Shown one piece after another: positions 57,494 through 64,000 of a stretch of 64,000 nucleotides of DNA. The DNA is taken from positions 84,201-148,200 of the forward strand of contig NZ_FCOM02000017.1 of NCBI RefSeq assembly GCF_001544695.2, in the 5' to 3' direction. The stretch's first letter is position 1. Each line of letters begins with the position of its first letter. Position numbers and translations under genes: made by a program. This DNA comes from Caballeronia arvi. GTDB taxonomy: Bacteria; Pseudomonadota; Gammaproteobacteria; Burkholderiales; Burkholderiaceae. Below the pieces are notes generated by a model. The model had not been told where the DNA came from and did no database searches. It saw only the letters and a program-made list of their open reading frames with translations.

Positions 57494-60400
57494 CTACTTC
57501 GCGTGAACTTCTGCATTCGGATGTTTGCTTGCCGATGCTGCGATGACATTCGACGAAGCGAGGTTCTGTCCGATCCTCGCAAGCGACGATGGCAGACACA
57601 TCTCGGCGTGCGCGCAATCGATGTCGTAGTTCATGATCGAACCATCCACTCGCTCGCGCCATTGCGCGAAAGGTCGAGGTTGTCCCGGCGACTCGGATCG
57701 CGTGGCGGTGAAGTAGACGATATCGCCATAGAACTGCTTGGGCGCGAACGTCGACTGCAACTGCATGTTGCGCTGGGTTGCACCGATCAGCGTCATGATG
57801 TGCCCGTCCGTGATATAGGCGGGTATCAGGCGATGTTCGCGCAAGGCAATGACGCGTTCCGAAGTCGATTGCATGGCCTGAAGCGAAAGCATCAGATCTG
57901 GTGACATGCTCGGGAATGTCGCGGCGAAGAGCGCGCATTCGTCGACTTCACGCGCGTCCAGTGCATCGGGAAGACGCGAATCGAGCAGCACGAGCTGACT
58001 CACCTTCTCGCCGAGGTTCTGAAGCTGAGTCGCCATTTCATAGGCGAGCAGTCCGCCGAAGGACCAGCCGAGCAAATGATAAGGACCTTGAGGTTGAATC
58101 GTGCGGATGCGCGTGATGTAGTCGGTCGCCATCTCGGCGATGCTCGCGGGACCGTAATCGGGCTGCTGCAGCGCTGGCGTCTGCACGGCATAGATCGGGC
58201 GATCGCCATCGATGATCTGCGCAAGACCCGCATAGCTCCAGGCCAGTCCGCCGACCGGGTGAATGCAGAAGAGCGGAGCGCCATCGCCTGGCGTGCGGAT
58301 CGGCAGAATCGTGTCGAACTCGGTGTTCGACGGCGCAGTGTTCAGGTGATTCGCCAGTTCCGCGACCGATGGCGCGTTGAAGAGAACCCGGATCGAAATG
58401 TCCTGGCCGAGCTTCGCATGGATTTGCGCCATCAGTTGCACGGCAAGCAGCGAATGCCCGCCGAGCGTAAAGAAGTTATCGAAGACGCTGACGCGTTCGA
58501 GGCCGAGCACGCTGGCAAAGCACTGCGCAAGCGTGTGTTCGAGCGATGTGCGCGGTGCGACATATGCAGCGAGATCCTGCCACTGCGGATCAGGCAACGC
58601 GCGGCGATCGAGCTTGCCATTGGGCGTCAAAGGCAACGCATCGAGCACGACGAAGGCTGACGGCACCATGTAATCGGGCAGACGCGAGTTCAGATGCTCA
58701 CGAAGGGCGTCTGTGTCGATCTCTTCGATGCCGGTTACATAAGCGATGAGTTGCTGATCCTGTGTTCCCTCATGTCGAGCACGCGCGATGACGACCGCTT
58801 CACGCACAGCCGGATGACTGGCGATCTGCGCCTCGATCTCCCCAAGCTCGATACGGAAGCCGCGAATCTTGACCTGATGATCGTTGCGGCCAAGGAACTC
58901 GATATTGCCGTCAGGACGATATCGCGCGATATCACCCGTTCGGTACATGCGTGCATCGGCAACGAACGGATCATCGATAAAGCGTTCAGCAGTGAGATCA
59001 GGACGATTCAGATAACCACGCGCCACGCCCGCTCCACCGATATACAGTTCACCCACCGCACCCGGCGGCACGAGCTGATATTGCGCATCGAGCAGATACA
59101 TGCGCGTGTTGGCGATCGGACGACCGACTGACACCGTGGACGACATTTCCGCTTCGAGTCCCGTCCGATAGCACGATGACCAGACCGTGGTCTCGGTCGG
59201 ACCATACAGATTCCACAGCGCTTTGACCTTCTCACCGAGACGCGTCGCGAGACCGGCAGACAAGGCTTCGCCACCGCAGAGCGCGGTGAGTTGCGCGTTA
59301 CCCGTCCACTGCGTATCGAGCAACATGCGCCAGGTCGCGGGCGTCGCCTGCATGAAGCTGATGTCGTGTTCGGCGATGAGCATTTGAAGCGCGACCGGAT
59401 CGGCTGCATCGCTTCTGCGTGCAAGCACGATGCAGGCGCCCGTGCTCAAGGGCAGATACAACTCGAGGCCCGCGATATCGAAGGCAATGGTCGTGACGGC
59501 GAGCAGCTTGTCGGCTGCGCGCATGGACGTGATATCGCGCATCGAGCAGAGGAAGTTCAGCATCTCGCGATGCTCGACCATCACGCCCTTGGGCTTGCCG
59601 GTTGAACCGGAAGTAAAGAGCACGTAGGCGAGGTGATGCGGAGCGACCGAGGTATGCGGATCGTCTTGTGAGCCATCGAACGATGTGTCTGGATCGAGCA
59701 CGCTCAATGTACCCGTGTCGCCGAGCGCTTCACGGCCGGCTGCATCGGCGAGCAGAAGCTTCGGCGTGGAGTCGGTGAGGATGTGGCTCAGACGCTCGCC
59801 CGGATAGGCCGGATCGAGCGGCACATAAGCGCCGCCTGCTTTGAGGATCGCCAGCAATGAAACGACCATGCCGATGCCACGCTCCACGCACAGCGCCACG
59901 CGATCTTCGGGACGCACGCCCAGCGCGATCAGATGATGTGCCAGCCGATTGGCGCGCGCATTGAGTTGCTTATACGTGAGCGACTCGTTATCGAAGATCA
60001 GCGCGATGGCATCGGGCGTACGTTGAACCTGTTGCTCGAACAACTGATGAATGCACAGATTGTCCGGATAGGACGCAGCCGTATCGTTCCACGTCCGAAC
60101 CAGCAAATCGCGTGTCTCGTGCGGCAACACGTCGAGTCGATTCACCGGCGTCTGAGGCGCATGTTCGAGCGCCTGCGCAAGGCTCAAAAGCGCCTGCTCC
60201 ATATAGCCGCACAACTGCTCGGGCGAGAGCGGCGCGACCGTCTGTGCAGTGAGTCCAAGACTCTCGCCGTCGTCTTCGACTGCGAGCATCAGCGGATAGT
60301 TGGTGCGCTCTTCGGCGCCAAGCAGTTCGATGCCATCGAAGGCCTGCTGTTCATCGGTTCCAGCTTGATTGTGACGATAGTTGAGCAGTGCGCTAAAGAG

Positions 60401-63400
60401 CGGTGCGGGCGCGACGACACCACTGCATCGCTGAGCGAGCGCGAGCGGTGCATGCTGATGTTGTAGCAAAGCCGCGAGACGTTCATGCGTTTGACGAACG
60501 CTGTCGACCACAGATACCTCGTTCACGTCGAGGCGAATCGGCAGTGTGTTGATCAACAAGCCCAAAGCCTGATCGACGCCGGCCTGCATGCGCCCGAGCA
60601 GCACGGTGCCGAACACGATGCGTCCGTCAGAATCGGCTGCGCTGGCCGCACCGAGCACGCGCGCCCACGCGAGATGACACAGGCTTGCAAGACTCACGCC
60701 GAGCTGACGCGCTTGCGTACGCAGACGCGTATTGAGCGTAGCGGGCAGCGTCACACGCGCTTCGGCCACAGCAGAGCCGTCGTGATGCACGTCCGTGAAA
60801 CCGAAAGGCAGCGTGGGTTCGCTGACATCGGCGAGCATGTCGCGGAAGAACGCTTCATGCTCTTCCTGAGTTGCACCGAGCCGCGCTTGCGCGACCAGAT
60901 CGCGGAAGTGTTGAGCGGTGCCAAGCGGGTGCTCGCGATCATCGAGCAGCGCGCTGATTTCCTTCTGAATCACCTCCAGCGTGACGTGATCGCCGATCAG
61001 GTGATGCCACACGAGCAACGCCAGCCAGCGTTCCGAATCCGGTTCCTTCGCGACGGTCAGCCGAAGCAAAGGAGCTTGATCCAGTGGCAGACGCTGCGAG
61101 CGCGCATCGAACTGGCGGGCGAGTTGTTCAGCGGCCGGACCCTGCGCCGGATCGAGGTCGATCTCGTGAATCGTTGCGGGTGCATCACGCAGCACGACCT
61201 GAGCGGGCGCGCTGATGCCATCGTGGATAAAGGCGGTGCGCAGAATGTCATGTCGCTTGATGATCTGTTGCAGAGCATCAAGCCAGGCATCGAAACGCGC
61301 GCGGCTGTCGAAGGCGATGCGCGCGGTTTGCAGATACGGATCGCCTTCGATGCTCAGCATGTGATGGAACAGAATGCCTTCCTGAAGCGGCGCAAGTGCA
61401 TAGATATCTTGCACGTTGCCGATACCACCTGGCACTTGCGCCACGATGCGATCGATATCGCTTTGCGTCAACGCGATGAGCGGCAGCATGGCGGGCGTGA
61501 GCGCGGTGCTGTCGGTCGTGATGACGTTGGGCGGCACGACGATATCGGTTGTGATCGTACCGCGCTCCAGCGAAGCCGCGAGCGCGCTGAGCACGGGGGT
61601 GGCGAATAGATCGCGCACGTTGGCGTGCAGGCCGATGCGGCGCATGCGTTCGACGAGCGTGACCGCAAGTAAAGAGTGTCCGCCGAGCGAGAAGAAGTTG
61701 TCCTGCCGGCCGACGCGCTCGAGGCCGAGCAAGCCGGCCCACAGATCGGCGAGTGCGGCTTCGGTCTGACCTTGCGGGGCTTCGAAGGGGCGCAGCGCGA
61801 AGGCATCGGCTTGCGGATCGGGCAGTGCGTGACGATCGAGCTTGCCGTTGGGTGTGAGCGGCAAGGCATCGAGCGTGACGAACGCCGAAGGCACCATGTA
61901 ATCGGGCAAGTGCGTGGCGAGCTGCTCGCGCAATACGCTGACATCGACTTCGGAAAGCAACGTGACATAGGCGACGAGTTGTTGATCTTGTGACTCTTCG
62001 CTTCGGGCACGCGCAATGAGTACAGCCTCGCGCACCGCCGGATGCGCGACGAGCTGAGCCTCGATCTCACCGAGCTCGATACGGAAGCCCCGAATCTTGA
62101 CCTGATGATCGTTACGGCCGAGAAACTCGATGTTGCCATCGGCGCGATAGCGTGCGAGATCGCCGGTGCGGTACATGCGGGTGCCAGGCACGAATGGATC
62201 GTCGAGGAAGCGTTCGACGGTGAGTTCGGGCCGGTTCAGATAGCCACGCGCCACGCCCGCGCCGCCGATGTAAAGCTCGCCCACCGTGCCGAGCGGCACC
62301 GGCTTGCATTGGGCATCGAGCAGATAAATGCGCGTGTTGGCGATCGGCTTGCCGATGGTTTCCGTCAACCGCTCGCCTTTGTGCATCTCGATCCAGGTCG
62401 AGTACGTCGTCGTCTCGGATGGGCCATACAGATTGCACAGCCGCTCGATACCGGTCTCGGCGAAAATCCGTTTCATCAGCGCGAGTTTCAGCGGTTCACC
62501 GGCAAGGTTGATCGTGCGGACCGATGCGAGCGATGCGTCAGCATCCAGCAGCGACGTAATCGCCGATGGCACCGTATTGATCAGGCTGACCTCGTACGGA
62601 TTTCTGACCAGCGCGAGGACGTTGTCGACCAGATGAATCGTTGCGCCTCGCGTCAAAGGCGCGAAACACTCGTAGATGGAGAGATCGAAGTTGAGCGACG
62701 TTGCAAAGAGCGTGTGCGAAAGCTCTTCAGGCGTGAACGCATCCTGAGCCCAGGTCAGGAAGTTCACGGCATTCCGGTGTTCGATCGCAACGCCCTTGGG
62801 CTTGCCGGTCGAACCGGAGGTGTAGATCACATAGGCGAGGTTATGCGGCGCGACGGACGTTTGCGGATTGTCTTGCGGGAGTGTTTCATCGAGCGATGCA
62901 TGGGCATCGAGCACATTCAGCGATCCCGTGTCGCCCAAGGCTTCCCGACCGGCGGTATCGGCGATCAGAAGCAGAGGCGCGGCGTCGGTGAGGATGTGGC
63001 TCAGACGTTCTCCCGGATAAGCCGGATCGAGCGGCACATAAGCGCCGCCTGCCTTGAGTATCGCCATCAACGCGACGATCATGTCGATGCCGCGCTCCAT
63101 GCACAGCGCGATCCGATCTTCCGGGCTCACGCCAAGCGTGATCAGATGATGCGCAAGTCGATTGGCGCGTGCGTTGAGTTGCGCATAGGTGAGTGAGTCG
63201 TCTTCGAAGACGAGGGCGATTGCATCGGGATTGCGTTGAACCTGCAGTTCGAAAAGCTGATGAATACACAGATGCTCGGGATAAGCCGCAGCCGTGTCGT
63301 TCCAGCGTTCGAGCAACGCATGCTCTTCGGGCAGCACGAGTTCGAGCGAATGCAGCGGTGCGTTGGGTTTGTCGAGCGCTTGATCGAGCAGGCGTGTGAA

Positions 63401-64000
63401 GCGTTCACCGAAACGCACGATGGTGCGTTCATCGAAAAGATCTGTCGCGTAACTGATGCTGCCGGCGAAGCGATCTTGCGTGTTCGTGAGGTTCAGCGTG
63501 ATATCGAACTTGGCGCCTGCTTCCGATGGCGGCATCAACTCAAGCGTGAGGCCGGGCAAGGCAAGTGGTTCCATCGGTGCGTTCTGCAACACGAACATCA
63601 CCTGGAACAGCGCCGTGCGGCTGGTGTCACGAACCGGCGCAAGTGCTTCGACGAGCTTCTCGAAAGGCAAGTCCTGATGCGCATAAGCGGCGAGCGTCGT
63701 GTCGCGAACCTGCGCGAGCAACGTGCGCAAGGAAGGCGAGCCGGAGAGATCGGCACGCAGCACCAGCGTATTGACGAACAGGCCGATAAGCGGCTCGATC
63801 TGTGCATGCGTGCGATTAGCGATGGGCGATCCCACTGCCACTTCCGACTGTCCCGACAGGCGTGCAAGCAAGGTCTGAAACACGGCGAGCAGCAACATGA
63901 AAGGCGTGACGCCTTCCTGATGTGCCAGCGCGTTCAGACGCCCGCATAACTCGGGGCTGAGCGCAAACGGCAAGGTCGCGCCGCGTCCGCTGATCTGCGC
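57494..64000 (-). CDS. Non-ribosomal peptide synthetase, C-terminal 2,168 residues (5' part outside window)
   Basis: Open to the right edge with no start. Domain order, N to C: second half of a condensation domain (about 64000-63330, VGSPIANRTHAQIEPLIGLF); adenylation A1 (63300-61830, YTSGSTGKPKG near 62820); carrier T1 (LGGHSLL near 61680); a second condensation domain (61450-60110) of the ALAPLQEGILFHHM type with HHLIGDH at 60990-61010; A2 (60090-58610, Gly-type pocket); T2 (near 58460); and a type I thioesterase (GWSFGG near 58060). Pocket residues by eye are DLYNNALTY for A1 (Ala-like) and DILQLGLVW for A2 (glycine). It is therefore the final synthetase, releasing or cyclising the peptide. 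The exporter next door suggests a secreted cyclic peptide. Confidence 0.95.
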   Translation of the reverse strand, partial: AQISGRGATLPFALSPELCGRLNALAHQEGVTPFMLLLAVFQTLLARLSGQSEVAVGSPIANRTHAQIEPLIGLFVNTLVLRADLSGSPSLRTLLAQVRDTTLAAYAHQDLPFEKLVEALAPVRDTSRTALFQVMFVLQNAPMEPLALPGLTLELMPPSEAGAKFDITLNLTNTQDRFAGSISYATDLFDERTIVRFGERFTRLLDQALDKPNAPLHSLELVLPEEHALLERWNDTAAAYPEHLCIHQLFELQVQRNPDAIALVFEDDSLTYAQLNARANRLAHHLITLGVSPEDRIALCMERGIDMIVALMAILKAGGAYVPLDPAYPGERLSHILTDAAPLLLIADTAGREALGDTGSLNVLDAHASLDETLPQDNPQTSVAPHNLAYVIYTSGSTGKPKGVAIEHRNAVNFLTWAQDAFTPEELSHTLFATSLNFDLSIYECFAPLTRGATIHLVDNVLALVRNPYEVSLINTVPSAITSLLDADASLASVRTINLAGEPLKLALMKRIFAETGIERLCNLYGPSETTTYSTWIEMHKGERLTETIGKPIANTRIYLLDAQCKPVPLGTVGELYIGGAGVARGYLNRPELTVERFLDDPFVPGTRMYRTGDLARYRADGNIEFLGRNDHQVKIRGFRIELGEIEAQLVAHPAVREAVLIARARSEESQDQQLVAYVTLLSEVDVSVLREQLATHLPDYMVPSAFVTLDALPLTPNGKLDRHALPDPQADAFALRPFEAPQGQTEAALADLWAGLLGLERVGRQDNFFSLGGHSLLAVTLVERMRRIGLHANVRDLFATPVLSALAASLERGTITTDIVVPPNVITTDSTALTPAMLPLIALTQSDIDRIVAQVPGGIGNVQDIYALAPLQEGILFHHMLSIEGDPYLQTARIAFDSRARFDAWLDALQQIIKRHDILRTAFIHDGISAPAQVVLRDAPATIHEIDLDPAQGPAAEQLARQFDARSQRLPLDQAPLLRLTVAKEPDSERWLALLVWHHLIGDHVTLEVIQKEISALLDDREHPLGTAQHFRDLVAQARLGATQEEHEAFFRDMLADVSEPTLPFGFTDVHHDGSAVAEARVTLPATLNTRLRTQARQLGVSLASLCHLAWARVLGAASAADSDGRIVFGTVLLGRMQAGVDQALGLLINTLPIRLDVNEVSVVDSVRQTHERLAALLQHQHAPLALAQRCSGVVAPAPLFSALLNYRHNQAGTDEQQAFDGIELLGAEERTNYPLMLAVEDDGESLGLTAQTVAPLSPEQLCGYMEQALLSLAQALEHAPQTPVNRLDVLPHETRDLLVRTWNDTAASYPDNLCIHQLFEQQVQRTPDAIALIFDNESLTYKQLNARANRLAHHLIALGVRPEDRVALCVERGIGMVVSLLAILKAGGAYVPLDPAYPGERLSHILTDSTPKLLLADAAGREALGDTGTLSVLDPDTSFDGSQDDPHTSVAPHHLAYVLFTSGSTGKPKGVMVEHREMLNFLCSMRDITSMRAADKLLAVTTIAFDIAGLELYLPLSTGACIVLARRSDAADPVALQMLIAEHDISFMQATPATWRMLLDTQWTGNAQLTALCGGEALSAGLATRLGEKVKALWNLYGPTETTVWSSCYRTGLEAEMSSTVSVGRPIANTRMYLLDAQYQLVPPGAVGELYIGGAGVARGYLNRPDLTAERFIDDPFVADARMYRTGDIARYRPDGNIEFLGRNDHQVKIRGFRIELGEIEAQIASHPAVREAVVIARARHEGTQDQQLIAYVTGIEEIDTDALREHLNSRLPDYMVPSAFVVLDALPLTPNGKLDRRALPDPQWQDLAAYVAPRTSLEHTLAQCFASVLGLERVSVFDNFFTLGGHSLLAVQLMAQIHAKLGQDISIRVLFNAPSVAELANHLNTAPSNTEFDTILPIRTPGDGAPLFCIHPVGGLAWSYAGLAQIIDGDRPIYAVQTPALQQPDYGPASIAEMATDYITRIRTIQPQGPYHLLGWSFGGLLAYEMATQLQNLGEKVSQLVLLDSRLPDALDAREVDECALFAATFPSMSPDLMLSLQAMQSTSERVIALREHRLIPAYITDGHIMTLIGATQRNMQLQSTFAPKQFYGDIVYFTATRSESPGQPRPFAQWRERVDGSIMNYDIDCAHAEMCLPSSLARIGQNLASSNVIAASASKHPNAEVHAK

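Noticed and set aside
57421..57496. A riboswitch-like structure at the end of the NRPS gene
   Set aside because: The strong hairpin lies 3' of both convergent genes and is better explained as a terminator.
1..64000. Insertion sequences, prophage, integrase, tRNA or rRNA genes
   Set aside because: None seen: no transposase or integrase motifs, no cloverleaf-like sequences and no rRNA stretches were recognised by eye. A tRNAscan or ISfinder run would settle it.

Overview
The window is high-GC DNA (mostly GC-ending codons) with dense, short-spaced genes, many LysR regulators, ACS-type transporters, catabolic operons and an NRPS. This suggests a free-living or plant/soil-associated betaproteobacterium of the Burkholderiaceae, most like Caballeronia/Paraburkholderia/Burkholderia. 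That placement is inferred from gene content and style; there is no rRNA or other marker here. I see no tRNA, rRNA, CRISPR array, transposase, integrase or replication origin.

Layout. 0-7.1 kb: small metabolic genes (partial tartrate/D-malate-type dehydrogenase, Lrp regulator, class III aminotransferase, GhrA-like reductase with a GNAT protein, DUF488, a YbfB-type MFS carrier with divergent LysR). 7.1-18.8 kb: a catabolic island for an N-alkylated or cyclic amino acid. It has a TetR-controlled StcD-like flavin oxidoreductase and an Ldh2-type dehydrogenase, then a seven-gene leftward operon encoding a spermidine/putrescine-type ABC importer and a three-subunit HcnABC/opine-oxidase-like amino-acid dehydrogenase, with a divergent IclR regulator. 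18.8-22.2 kb: Ku translationally coupled to a MerR-TPR protein, a NUDIX hydrolase and a LysR. 22.3-28.7 kb: NDH-2-like oxidoreductase, PAS-LuxR regulator, an M19-like dipeptidase with an ACS-family carrier, TetR and LysR.

28.8-35.3 kb is a coherent asparagine/aspartate pathway: LysR, dicarboxylate/amino-acid symporter, double-domain Asp/Glu racemase, aspartase and exported L-asparaginase. 35.3-42.0 kb holds a Tat-tagged MmgE/PrpD protein, a lipoprotein, and an MFS-LysR-formamidase-SDR gene string.

42.2-50.8 kb is the most unusual part. Six tightly packed genes follow a good sigma-54 promoter (42201-42216): an EFE-repeat/glycine-zipper protein, a HEVGH metallopeptidase, a 713-residue orphan, an oxoamine-synthase-like PLP protein, a GIY-YIG domain protein and a TIM-barrel amidohydrolase. 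A convergent sigma-54 activator gene overlaps the last one by 4 bp. I do not recognise this combination as a described system.

51.3-64 kb: a TupA-like ATP-grasp protein, a two-domain His-motif lipoprotein, then a secondary-metabolite locus: the 3' end of an NRPS (partial C-A-T-C-A-T-TE, running off the right edge), a GAF-like protein, an alpha/beta hydrolase and a SyrD/PvdE-type cyclic-peptide exporter. The A-domain pocket residues suggest an Ala-like residue followed by Gly as the last two monomers.
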